Position numbers and translations under genes: made by a program
Origin: Streptosporangium lutulentum
Lineage (GTDB): Bacteria; Actinomycetota; Actinomycetes; Streptosporangiales; Streptosporangiaceae
Direction: 5' to 3'
Length of the DNA: 64,000 nt
Assembly (NCBI RefSeq): GCF_030811455.1
Contig: NZ_JAUSQU010000001.1
Span: 8,370,001-8,434,000 of the forward strand
Shown here: positions 44,148 through 51,937 of the stretch, in pieces
Layout of the letters: every line of letters begins with the position of its first letter
Numbering within the stretch: position 1 is the first letter of the stretch
Notes under the pieces: generated by a model
Database searches by the model: none
Told to the model about the DNA's origin: nothing
What the model saw: only the letters and a program-made list of their open reading frames with translations

Positions 44148-45035
44148 TCATCCGGGTGGTAAGCGCGGCGATCGTTTGTCGGGCCCTTCCTGGAGGGACA
44201 TCACGGCGTCGGCGAAGGCCTCGGGGCATTCCAGAGGGGTGAAGTGGCCGACCCCGTCGACCGGCCGGAGCTCGACATCGCGGAAGAAGGCCGGCAGCCG
44301 GTCGGACCACTCCCGGGGGAAGAGCGGGTCGTGCTCGGGCCACACCACGACGGTCGGCGTGGCGATGCGATGTTCCGGGTCGGGCTGTCGCTCGGCGGCC
44401 GACGCGGCGACGGTCCCGGCGCCGGCGCGATACCAGGAGATGGACGCGGAGAACGCCCCCGGCTCCGCGTAGCCGCGGACCAGGTGGTCGATGCCGGGCT
44501 CGAAGTCCGGCCCTGACCAGTGCGACCAGAAGTACAGCAGGTAGTCACGGACGGCCTCGGGTCTGCCGTCGATCAGTTGCTCGACGAGCGTCAGCTGGTG
44601 GAACGCCTGGTACCAGAACTCGCGCTGCGCCCGCTCGCCGAACACGCGTTCGGCGACGCCCGGCAGGGGAGGAGACAGGGCCAGGCCGCAGATGAGGTCG
44701 GGACGTTCCGAAGCCACTCGCTGGGCGACCCGGCTTCCGACGTCGTACCCGCCCAGCACCGGCCGGTCGAGCCGGAGTTCCTCGATGAGACCGATGACGC
44801 TGCGCGCCTGCCCGGCGGCGCCGTACTGCTCCCGGGGGTCGGCGAGATGCTTGTCCGACTCGCCGAATCCGCGCAGGTCGGGTACAACGACCTGGCGCGT
44901 GGGCGCGAGCAGGGGGACCACGTGCCGGTAGTCGGTCCGGTCACCGGGCCACCCGTGGAGCAGTACGGCGGGCGGTCCGTCGCCGGTGACGTCGTAGCCG
45001 AGCTGGAATCCGTCCACCATCGAGGTTCTCGGCAT
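44148..45035 (-). CDS. Alpha/beta hydrolase, epoxide-hydrolase-like
   Basis: 295 residues from ATG 45035, with GGAGGGG three bases upstream; a longer frame to 45269 is rejected because it runs through the operon terminator. Oxyanion motif HGWPGDRTDYRHVV (HGxP), then VVVPDLRGFGESDK, and nucleophile elbow GGYDVGSRVAQRVA with Asp as nucleophile (GYDVGS). The catalytic His is in DGVGHFTPLECPE; the lid region has WYRAGAGTVA and LLYFWSHWSGPDF. These are the features of epoxide hydrolases and haloalkane dehalogenase relatives; Asp at the elbow favours epoxide hydrolase. Downstream of the operon but separated by a terminator. Confidence 0.85.
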   Translation of the reverse strand: MPRTSMVDGFQLGYDVTGDGPPAVLLHGWPGDRTDYRHVVPLLAPTRQVVVPDLRGFGESDKHLADPREQYGAAGQARSVIGLIEELRLDRPVLGGYDVGSRVAQRVASERPDLICGLALSPPLPGVAERVFGERAQREFWYQAFHQLTLVEQLIDGRPEAVRDYLLYFWSHWSGPDFEPGIDHLVRGYAEPGAFSASISWYRAGAGTVAASAAERQPDPEHRIATPTVVVWPEHDPLFPREWSDRLPAFFRDVELRPVDGVGHFTPLECPEAFADAVMSLQEGPDKRSPRLPPG

Positions 45036-45106
45036 CGCCCCTCCTTCACGGAACATCTCTCCGGGGGGAGCCTCTACGAGGTAGGTCTCCCCTGCGGGGA
45101 AGCCCC

Positions 45107-45250
45107 CTACGCCCTCACGCTCGGGATTCGTCGGTGCCGGAGCAGCACGACCCGGGAGTCGAACGTCCGTGACTCGGCGAGTTCGAGGCCGGCCCGGTGG
45201 CTCCGCTCCTGGAGGACCGGCTTGCCGCCTCGCGCCCGCGGGGTCGGGCC
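45107..45250 (-). pseudogene. Possible 3' fragment of an unrecognised gene
   Basis: A minus-strand frame without start codon ends in TAG at 45107. It reads GGKPVLQERSHRAGLELAES followed by RTFDSRVVLLRHRRIPSVRA; nearly all its codons end in G or C, as in true genes here. The frame is cut off by the operon terminator at 45260 and has no ribosome site. It may be the tail of a gene truncated by deletion. I cannot name the family. Low confidence. Confidence 0.3.
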
Positions 45251-45259
45251 GCGAGCGCC

Positions 45260-45300
45260 GGGAGGTCATGGCCGCCGCCCGCCGACGGCCATGACCTCCC
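45260..45300 (-). terminator. Perfect 14-bp hairpin ending the PixA-like operon
   Basis: GGGAGGTCATGGCC (45260-45273) pairs perfectly with GGCCATGACCTCCC (45287-45300), 13-base loop, 35 bases after the last operon stop. No T-run. Confidence 0.8.
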
Positions 45301-45335
45301 TCTTCACCGCACCGTGCTCACGGTCCCGAAGACCG

Positions 45336-45884
45336 TCAGACGGGCATCACCCGCAGGGCGGGATAGCGGGCCGAGTTCAGGTACAGCTTGTCGGTGCCGT
45401 GTTCCTTCTCCAGCTCCAGGACGAACCGATAGCGGTAGAGCCCCGGCCGGGCGTCGCTCATCACCGCCCCGGCCCAGTAGTAGTAGACGGCGGTGTACTG
45501 GTCGCGCATCCGGTCGGGAGCGCCGTAGACCTTGAGCTCGGTCATGATCCGGCGTTCGGCGACGTCGTCCTCGTCGCCCTTCTCGATGTCGAGGAAGACC
45601 AGGTTGTTGATCTTCGGCATCGGAGGCCAGGTGCCGTCCGCACCGCGGTGCATGTCGATCGGGCGGATGATCCAGTTGATCACCTGACCCTGCTTGCAGG
45701 TGGTCTCCAGGTGGTCGGTGCCCTGCCCGACCCCGCCGATGCTGTTGTCCATCATGTAGAGGCAGCCGTCCAGGGACTTCGTCGCGGCGGCCCTCTCCAT
45801 GTCGACGAGGGTCACCACGTTCAGCTGGACGGAGTTGAGCTGGCCGCGATCGGCGAAGTCCGTGGCCGCGTATGCCTGGGTCAT
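45336..45884 (-). CDS. PixA/AidA-like inclusion-body family protein, paralogue 4
   Basis: 182 residues from ATG 45884, with AAGGAAGG upstream and a 4-base overlap (ATGA) with paralogue 3. N-terminal strand NSVQLNVVTLVDMERAA, then GCLYMMDNSIGGVGQGTDHL and QGQVINWIIRPIDMH: the pattern DN..G.G.GT..L..T...G..I.W is shared by all four paralogues and resembles the PixA/AidA family, known from inclusion bodies of Xenorhabdus and quorum-controlled proteins of Burkholderia/Ralstonia. The middle insert (KGDEDDVAERRIMTEL) is acidic. C-terminus GLYRYRFVLELEKEHGTDKL holds strands. No signal peptide, so cytosolic. Family call is my inference. Confidence 0.6.
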   Translation of the reverse strand: MTQAYAATDFADRGQLNSVQLNVVTLVDMERAAATKSLDGCLYMMDNSIGGVGQGTDHLETTCKQGQVINWIIRPIDMHRGADGTWPPMPKINNLVFLDIEKGDEDDVAERRIMTELKVYGAPDRMRDQYTAVYYYWAGAVMSDARPGLYRYRFVLELEKEHGTDKLYLNSARYPALRVMPV

Positions 45885-46348
45885 CGGCCTTCCTTTCCCT
45901 CGTTGGCGGGACCGGCCAGGGCCGGCCGGGCATTGGGGGTGAACGGCGTGCTGACGGTGCCGAGCAGGAACGAGAGCCGGTACGGGACCGGTTCGGTGAG
46001 GTCCTGCTTGACCTCGGCGGTCCAGAACACGATGTCGGTGCCGGGATACACCTTCTGCGTGGGCTCGGCGATCCGCGGGTCGATCTCGATGTCGCAGAGG
46101 GCCGCGTAGGTCTCGCACTCCAGCGGGATCACGTTCCACAGCAGGGTGTCGCCCTTGCGTACCCGGCTGTGCAACTCGGGGGTGCCGAAACCGGTGGATC
46201 CCGCGGCCCTGTTGGTGTCGTAGAAGTAGATGTTCTCGTCCAGGTTCTCCGACGCCAGCGCGGCCACGGGATCGACCACCGCGGTGATCGTCACGGGACG
46301 GGTGGGCCGGGCGGGCCGGCGTTCGGGCTGTTTGTTCCTCGGGGGCAT
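45881..46348 (-). CDS. PixA/AidA-like inclusion-body family protein, paralogue 3
   Basis: 155 residues from ATG 46348. A basic N-terminus (RNKQPERRPARPTRP) precedes the domain: VTITAVVDPVAALASENLDE, IYFYDTNRAAGSTGFGTPEL, VRKGDTLLWNVIPLECETYA, and C-terminal PGTDIVFWTAEVKQDLTEPV, YRLSFLLGTVSTPF. The shared pattern is GS.GFGT.EL...V..GD.L.W. It ends in a short acidic tail, and its TGA overlaps the next gene's ATG. This shortest copy shows the core fold best. Function unknown, but the four-gene set suggests a multi-subunit particle or layered assembly. Confidence 0.6.
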   Translation of the reverse strand: MPPRNKQPERRPARPTRPVTITAVVDPVAALASENLDENIYFYDTNRAAGSTGFGTPELHSRVRKGDTLLWNVIPLECETYAALCDIEIDPRIAEPTQKVYPGTDIVFWTAEVKQDLTEPVPYRLSFLLGTVSTPFTPNARPALAGPANEGKEGR

Positions 46349-46387
46349 GAGACTCCTCCGCTCGAGAGTGCTTCGGCTCGGATCGGG

Positions 46388-47170
46388 TCAGCCGGCGGCC
46401 GGGACGGGCGGGAGGGGGAGCGCGCCCAGTCCGGCGCCGGTGAACCCGTTGCGCTTTGGATCGTTGATGATTTTGAGGCTGGACTCGCAGGTCAGGTCCA
46501 CGGACTCCCAGACCAGCTCGTCGTTCCGCTCGATCAGCTCGTGCAGCTGGATGTGCATCGTGTACCTGTAGACCCCGGGCCGGCTCGTGTCCACGGTCGC
46601 GGCCCAGTACCAGCCGTCGTAGATCATGTCGGGCGACCCGTACTGGGCCGGGTACATGATCTTCTCGGTGACGGCCGGGCCGGTGATATCGGTGATCACC
46701 GGAGCCGGATAGTTGTACGCGCCGGGATCGCTCGTGGTCTTACCGGTGACGTCCAGCAGCTTGGCGTCGGTGAGGCCGCGCCCGCTGCCCGACTTGCGGG
46801 GGTGCTTGCCGACCTGCTTCTGCAGCCGCTTGAGACTGGCCTCGCTCATGCCGCCCTCGTCGCTGAGCGAGGCCAGCTCCTCCAGCGTCCGCCGGTCGTC
46901 GGCGCGCTCCTGCTCGGCCAGGTAGTTGCGCGGCACCGTCGGGGGGATCGACCCCAGCGCCGCGGGCAGCCAGTTCAGCACCTGCTCGGTCGCCTGCGAT
47001 CCGTCGAGGAAGTGGGTGCCGGGCACGATCGTCACCAGTTGCTCGGTGCCCACCCCGGCGGAGCCGAACAACTTCATGTTGTCGAACCAGTACGTGTTGC
47101 CCTCGAGCGATCGCGTCTGGAGCGCGTTCTCGACGTCGAAGAGCACGATGATCCCGTGTTGCTGGGCCAT
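46388..47170 (-). CDS. PixA/AidA-like inclusion-body family protein with insert, paralogue 2
   Basis: 260 residues from ATG 47170, with AAAGGCGG upstream. Core strands GIIVLFDVENALQTRSLEGN, TYWFDNMKLFGSAGVGTEQL and QATEQVLNWLPAAL match the other paralogues, then about 80 residues are inserted (YLAEQERADDRRTLEELASL, MSEASLKRLQKQVGKHPRKS) that look coiled and charged. The family part resumes with VITDITGPAVTEKIMYPAQY, YDGWYWAATVDTSRPGVYRY and ELVWESVDLTCESSLKI. The insert may be a binding or oligomer contact. It ends in a Pro/Gly-rich tail. 40 bases separate it from paralogue 3. Confidence 0.58.
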   Translation of the reverse strand: MAQQHGIIVLFDVENALQTRSLEGNTYWFDNMKLFGSAGVGTEQLVTIVPGTHFLDGSQATEQVLNWLPAALGSIPPTVPRNYLAEQERADDRRTLEELASLSDEGGMSEASLKRLQKQVGKHPRKSGSGRGLTDAKLLDVTGKTTSDPGAYNYPAPVITDITGPAVTEKIMYPAQYGSPDMIYDGWYWAATVDTSRPGVYRYTMHIQLHELIERNDELVWESVDLTCESSLKIINDPKRNGFTGAGLGALPLPPVPAAG

Positions 47171-47195
47171 GAAACCGCCTTTCGCAGAACGTGGC

Positions 47196-47684
47196 TCACA
47201 CGCGCAGCAGCGCGGGCGAGTCGATGTGCAGCACGCTGTTGGGTCCTTCGTGGAGCCTGAGGGAGAGCCGGTACCGGTACGGGACACCGGGGGTCATGTC
47301 GTAGGGCACGACGCCCTCCCACACCAGCAGGTCGTGGTTCTCGCGCCCGTTGGAGCCGATGGCGTCGACCCCCGGCCCGGGCACCGGAACGATGGAGGGC
47401 TCCGCCGGGTACGGCGGCCCGGTCTGGTCGGCCGGGGACGGGGCTGCCGCACCGGCCAGGAACTCGATGGCCTGGATCTCGACCGGGGTCTGTACGTCCA
47501 CGTGGATGGGGGTCCACTGGACGACCTGTCCCGGGGACACCATCGTGATGAGGTCGGGGGTTCCCTGGTGCTTGCTCCCCGCCGAGCTGTCGTCGACCAT
47601 CGAGAGGTTGCCGTTGTGCAGCGTCCGATCGGACAACGCCCCGACGGCGTCGACCATCACGACGATGCTGATTCTAGGTTTCAT
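47196..47684 (-). CDS. PixA/AidA-like inclusion-body family protein, paralogue 1
   Basis: 162 residues from ATG 47684, with GGGAGG six bases upstream; ATG at 47708 is upstream of that site and less likely. Core: RISIVVMVDAVGALSDRTLH, NLSMVDDSSAGSKHQGTPDL, VSPGQVVQWTPIHVDVQTPV. C-terminal strands NHDLLVWEGVVPYDMTPGVP and YRYRLSLRLHEGPNSVLHID end in PALLRV, close to paralogue 4 (ALRVMPV). The middle (GAAAPSPADQTGPPYPAEPS) is Pro-rich. First of the four after the adenylating enzyme, 48 bases downstream. Confidence 0.6.
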   Translation of the reverse strand: MKPRISIVVMVDAVGALSDRTLHNGNLSMVDDSSAGSKHQGTPDLITMVSPGQVVQWTPIHVDVQTPVEIQAIEFLAGAAAPSPADQTGPPYPAEPSIVPVPGPGVDAIGSNGRENHDLLVWEGVVPYDMTPGVPYRYRLSLRLHEGPNSVLHIDSPALLRV

Positions 47685-47732
47685 CGATCCTCCCTTGTCG
47701 GATGTCATTCGGGTGCGAGGGCCGCCACGTGC

Positions 47733-49274
47733 TCAGCCCCGGTCCCTGACCAGCGGCGTCTTGCCGACGGTGGTTTGTTCGATCTGTGGTGAGGAGCGCG
47801 GCACGAACGCCAGCCGGAAGCCGTATCCGGTCTGCTCGATGGCCGCCGCATTGGCCTCCCGGTCGTTGAAGAGCGACAGGGAGATCGGCAGCGCCTGGGT
47901 GAACAGCTGTCGCGTCCCGCTCGGGCCGAGGGCGTGCTCGACGGCCGCGGTGGTGCCCTCGGCGTCGTCCACCGCCACGAGCAGGGTGAGGGTCCGGTCC
48001 TCACGGTGGTTGTGGAACTGGACCTCGTGCGCGACCAGATCCAGGTCGACGCCGGTCATCGAGCGAAGCCGCTCGCGCAGGGCCGCGTAGGCCAGCGTCG
48101 CCGAATACTGGCTGTCGTTGAGGTGCAGCACGTCGGCGGTGCGCCCGGCGAACTCGAATCGCTCGGTGCGCGGCCCGGGGCCGTTCAGGGCCGAGCGGCG
48201 GATCATCCGATCGCCGAGTTTGAGCCGGAGCAGCGGCGTCTCGTCGGCGTGCAGCCGGGTGACGACCAGCTCGCCCTCCTCGCCTTCGGCGACGGCACGG
48301 CCGTGCTCGTCCACGATCTCCACCAGGTGCAGCCCCGGCACGGCGGAGAGCGCCGGCGAGTTGTGGTCGAGCTGGAGCCCGACGCACTCGGCCTGGGTCG
48401 CGGCGAAGTAGCTGAGGATCGACACGTTGGGGAAGAACGCCTGCAACTCGTCGCGCTTGCGCTGGGGCAGGGAGCCGCTGCCGTACATGGCGACCCGGAA
48501 GCTCGCCCTGGCCTGCGGGGACAGGCCCGCGCCCAGCTCGGGCAGGAGCGCGATGCCGGCGGTGATGCCCATCAGCGCCTTGTGGCCCGGGTAGGAGAAC
48601 ATGTGCTCCAGCACCGGCGCGCTCACCGGTCCCGCGCCGATGTAGTTGACCCCCGGGACGTGGGACAGGACGCCGCCGACCATGGTCCCGCTGCTCCACA
48701 TCTGGTAGTCGGCCAGGGTGGTGAACAGCCAGCGCGGCGCGGGACCGCGCAGGTAGCGGCCGAGCTGGTAGGCGCCCATGAACGCCCCGGAGATGCGGTA
48801 GGTGTCGCGCAGCTCCCGCAGGGAGTACACGATCTCCAGGGGCATGCCGTCACCGGTGCCGCCGCTGGCCACCACCTCGAACCCGCCGGAGTCGAGCGGC
48901 ACGACCATCCCGGCCCGCGCGCCCATGAACATGTCCCGCTGCACGGTCTTGTCCGAGAGAGGGATCCGCTCCCACTCGGACATGTCGGCGGGGGCGCTGC
49001 GGATCCCGAAGTAGTGCAGCCGCTCGCGCCACAGAGGGTTGAGCAGGGCGATGCCGACGAGCTGCTGGAGCCGGCGGAACACCAGCGCGTTCTGGAGGTC
49101 GAGCGGGGACTCGCAGTACGGGACTCCGGTGAGCCGCCCGCACTCCTCCAGCTTCCCCGCGAACGACGGCAGCCGGGTGACGTCGTCCACCGAGCGGACC
49201 CTCAGCTCCTCCTCGGGGATCAGCCGTGCCGCCAGCTCCGTCGAGGTGGCGACGTCCAAATCCATCATGGTCAT
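47733..49274 (-). CDS. PaaK-like ANL adenylating enzyme
   Basis: 513 residues from ATG 49274, overlapping the decarboxylase stop (ATGA), with GGGAG six bases upstream. The family is that of phenylacetate-CoA ligase-like enzymes: WERIPLSDKTVQRDMF (helix before P-loop), P-loop EVVASGGTGDGMPLEIVYS in place of SSGTTGxP, SYFAATQAECVGLQ (A5, Y-x-A-T-x-A-E), GEEGELVVTRLH, and PLLRLKLGDRMIRR (A7). The P-loop is degenerate (SGGTGDGMP), yet glycines remain. The C-terminal small domain runs from about residue 400. It probably activates a carboxylate as AMP ester or thioester, perhaps an amino acid linked to the adjacent decarboxylase. Substrate unknown. Confidence 0.72.
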   Translation of the reverse strand: MTMMDLDVATSTELAARLIPEEELRVRSVDDVTRLPSFAGKLEECGRLTGVPYCESPLDLQNALVFRRLQQLVGIALLNPLWRERLHYFGIRSAPADMSEWERIPLSDKTVQRDMFMGARAGMVVPLDSGGFEVVASGGTGDGMPLEIVYSLRELRDTYRISGAFMGAYQLGRYLRGPAPRWLFTTLADYQMWSSGTMVGGVLSHVPGVNYIGAGPVSAPVLEHMFSYPGHKALMGITAGIALLPELGAGLSPQARASFRVAMYGSGSLPQRKRDELQAFFPNVSILSYFAATQAECVGLQLDHNSPALSAVPGLHLVEIVDEHGRAVAEGEEGELVVTRLHADETPLLRLKLGDRMIRRSALNGPGPRTERFEFAGRTADVLHLNDSQYSATLAYAALRERLRSMTGVDLDLVAHEVQFHNHREDRTLTLLVAVDDAEGTTAAVEHALGPSGTRQLFTQALPISLSLFNDREANAAAIEQTGYGFRLAFVPRSSPQIEQTTVGKTPLVRDRG

Positions 49275-50845
49275 GAATGACTCCCGTTCCGCTGGTCGTG
49301 CCGGGCCGCGGCGCTCGCGCGCAGTACCCGTTGCCCGATGTCCCTGATCTCGGCGATGAGCATGGTCAGGTGGTCGGCGTCGATCAGGTGGTTCATCACC
49401 ACCACGCGCAGCGCCGCCACCCCGTCGATGTCGACCTTGGAGATGAAGAAGCGTCCGTCGTCCCGGATCCGGTTGCGTATCTCCAGTTGCAGCCGGTGTA
49501 CGGTCGCCGGGTCCAGGCCGTCCGGCCGGTACCGGAAGCACAGGATGTTGGACTCCGGTTCGTGCGCCACGGCGAAGTCCGGCTCGGCGGAGAGCATCTG
49601 GTACGCCTGCCGGGCCGTCGCGCACAGCCGGTCGATCTTCTGCTCGAACAGCGCCGGGCCGTAGACCGACCAGACCGCCCAGAGCGGCATGATCATCGGG
49701 CGTTTTGTGCACTCGAAGTTCTTGTCCGCGCTGTCATAGGCGCTGTAGATGTCCGGTTCCTCGTCGAACACGTAGCTGGCACGCTGGCGGAACGCACCGC
49801 GTGCCGCCGCGCCGTCGCGGTAGAAGAGCAGCGTGCACGGCGCCGGCATGAACAGCATCTTGTGGGCGTCCCAGGTCAGTGAGTCGGCCTGCTCGATGCC
49901 GCGCAGCTTGTCCCGGTGCCGGTCCGACAGCAGCAGGCTCGCCCCGTGCGCCCCGTCCACGTGGAGCCAGAGCCCGTACCGGCTCGCCACGTCCGCGAGC
50001 TCCTCCAGCGGGTCGAAGGCGCCCATCGACGTGGTCCCGGCCGACGCCACCAGGCAGAACAGCCGCAGGCCGCGCCGGCGCGCCTCGTCCAGTACCGGGC
50101 CGGCCAGATCGGGGCGGATCCGCCCGGCCCGGTCGACCGGGAGCCGGACGATCTGCCGTTCTCCGATGCCGAGCACCCCGGCCGCCCGGGTCACGCTGTA
50201 GTGGGCCTCCTCGCTGACCGCGATGGCAGGGAGGCCCGGCATGCCGCCGGCGCCGCGCGTCCAGATCTGCGGGAAGGCGCGGTTGCGGGCGGCCAGCAGC
50301 GCGGTCAGGTTGGCCAGGGAGCCCCCCGAGGTCGTCACCATGGCGAACCGGTCGCGGTCCCAGCCGATGAACCGGTTGAGCTCCTCGGCCATGAGCCGCT
50401 CGGCGACGTTGGGGAGCTGCCCGGCCTCGTAGAAGGAGGAGGGCTGGTTGACCACCGAGCCGACCAGGTCGATGAGGCCGGCCAGCGGCACCACGCCGGA
50501 GAACTGCCGTCCCATGTAGCCGGGTGAGTAGACCGGGATGCCGGTCCTCGTGTACAGGTCGACGATCTGGTTCACCCGGTCGGTGTCGAAGTCGGCGATG
50601 CGCTGCCGCTCCGGGGTCATCAGTCCTCGCGCGGCCTTCAGCAGCACCGACGGATCGAGGAGGTCAAGGCCCCGGACCGACCGGTCGCCCAGATACCTCG
50701 TCAGGCGGCTGACGATGTCCGCGGCGCCGTCGTGGAAACGTTCGGGGTCGAAGGCCGCGGTGAGGCCCGGCATGAGCGGTCGGGAGCCTTCGGCGGTGGT
50801 CGGCTCTGGAAAGGAATTCTGGACATCGGAAATCGAACTCGTCAT
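49271..50845 (-). CDS. PLP-dependent group II amino acid decarboxylase
   Basis: 524 residues from ATG 50845, with GGAG eight bases upstream; longer starts (ATG 50884) fall in the inverted repeat arm. Family features: YSPGYMGRQFSGVVPLAGLI, ATTSGG-like VTTSGGSLANLTALLAARNR, EEAHYSVTRAAGVLGIGERQ, AGTTSMGAFDPLEELADVA, HVDGAHGASLLLS (Asp binds pyridine N) and the PLP lysine in TWDAHKMLFMPAPCTLLFYR. This is the fold of aromatic-L-amino-acid, glutamate and diaminobutyrate decarboxylases; substrate specificity cannot be read. It would make an amine from an amino acid. First gene of the operon, coupled to the adenylating enzyme. Confidence 0.9.
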   Translation of the reverse strand: MTSSISDVQNSFPEPTTAEGSRPLMPGLTAAFDPERFHDGAADIVSRLTRYLGDRSVRGLDLLDPSVLLKAARGLMTPERQRIADFDTDRVNQIVDLYTRTGIPVYSPGYMGRQFSGVVPLAGLIDLVGSVVNQPSSFYEAGQLPNVAERLMAEELNRFIGWDRDRFAMVTTSGGSLANLTALLAARNRAFPQIWTRGAGGMPGLPAIAVSEEAHYSVTRAAGVLGIGERQIVRLPVDRAGRIRPDLAGPVLDEARRRGLRLFCLVASAGTTSMGAFDPLEELADVASRYGLWLHVDGAHGASLLLSDRHRDKLRGIEQADSLTWDAHKMLFMPAPCTLLFYRDGAAARGAFRQRASYVFDEEPDIYSAYDSADKNFECTKRPMIMPLWAVWSVYGPALFEQKIDRLCATARQAYQMLSAEPDFAVAHEPESNILCFRYRPDGLDPATVHRLQLEIRNRIRDDGRFFISKVDIDGVAALRVVVMNHLIDADHLTMLIAEIRDIGQRVLRASAAARHDQRNGSHS

Positions 50846-50881
50846 GGAGGAGACTCCAAATGATCCGGCGTCGAGAACGCC

Positions 50882-50943
50882 CATGTGATCGCGCCTGGAC
50901 GAGAATTCGGACACGGTGAATTGAACTCTCGGTCGATCACATG
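50882..50943. promoter_or_regulatory. 10-bp inverted repeat at head of decarboxylase operon
   Basis: CATGTGATCG (50882-50891) and CGATCACATG (50934-50943) are perfect complements, 42 bases apart, 37 bases upstream of the first gene. Between them GAATTC and GAATTG lie in a locally lower-GC stretch. It is a likely operator pair or looping site for the operon. Confidence 0.5.
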
Positions 50944-51843
50944 AGGGTTGTCGCGAATAAATGCGTGATCTGCGGTGATGAGTGGAGCGAGAAAGAGATC
51001 CCCGGCATTCGGGGACACGAGGCGGCATTCGTGCTGTCGCCGAACCGTTCTGGTGGTTTGGAACGGTCCAGCTTGGGAGGGGATGTCGATCGGCGATGGG
51101 GGGAGGATGGCACGAGAGGGCCTCGCTGCCCCCTGTTCACGCCCTGTTCAAGCAGTTCGGATCAGTCCGGCGACGATGTCGCCGACGATCAGGGTCTGGA
51201 GACGACCCGTCGTGGATGAATCGCGATTAATGCGATCTGAATTTCACCCGCCTTATGCGTTGGCATGCCCGTCATGTAAGCGACCTAATCATTGATTACG
51301 GGAGTGACGCAAGACCTCGGATGCAGGTGGAGTGGCAGATTCCGGCCACAGTTACTTGCGCACCGCGATTAAGGCGGGGAGATGTTCGACGAATCTCAGT
51401 TGTTTTGGGGCTTATGGGCCTTTGTCGTGAATTTTGATCAAACTCCGCATTCTGGGTCGCCCCGGCGGGCGACTCTCTTGGTGGGCGTTATTTAATATGC
51501 TTATATTTGCTTAAATATGGTAGATAAGGCGATGTGTCGTCTTTCGTGGGGTGCCGACGCTGAAAGCGGGCCTCTCCACCGTTTTGTGGAGGTGTCGGGT
51601 TGGGTGGCGTCGCTTCCGGATCGGCCGCCCCGGCCGGCGGGAGATCGTCGGTGACGCCGGGCCGGCGGAGGGCGGGCCTTCGCGTCCGGGACGGCCGGGC
51701 CCGCGGACCCGGGACCGCCCCGGAACGTCTTCGCGGACTCCGAGTGATCACGTGGTGGCCGTCTCCCCGTGCCTCGTCCGGGAAGGTCGCGAAGCGTCAC
51801 CGGAGCATGAGGGAGCGGGCATCCTGAACTGTGGTGATATGCG
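50944..51843. other. Gene-free stretch with AT-rich blocks
   Basis: 900 bases with no supportable gene. 51225-51540 is clearly lower in GC than the rest; TTTAATATGCTTATATTTGC and following bases at 51491-51520 include the inverted repeat ATATTT-GCTT-AAATAT (51503-51518). Short frames here do not look coding. CGCGATTAA occurs twice (51221 and 51366). It may be a promoter-rich region or relic of lost DNA. Confidence 0.45.
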
Positions 51844-51874
51844 TATCGATATCAATGTTCGATTGATATCGATA
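51844..51874. promoter_or_regulatory. Perfect 31-bp operator upstream of beta-lactamase
   Basis: Arms TATCGATATCAAT and ATTGATATCGATA are exact complements with 5 bases (GTTCG) between. 64 bases before the beta-lactamase start. The AT-rich arms in a GC-rich genome are far from chance. The TATCGATA core is of the kind bound by PadR- or TetR-type repressors; no such gene adjoins. Confidence 0.75.
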
Positions 51875-51937
51875 TTGGACGGCGACGGATCCGGTCTGGT
51901 TTGCTCTCCCTTCTGCCGATGAAGAGCGAGGACAGGA

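Noticed and set aside
50941-51437. Small plus-strand ORFs in the gap before the beta-lactamase
   Set aside because: Poor third-position GC, no family resemblance, and different from neighbouring genes; more likely non-coding.
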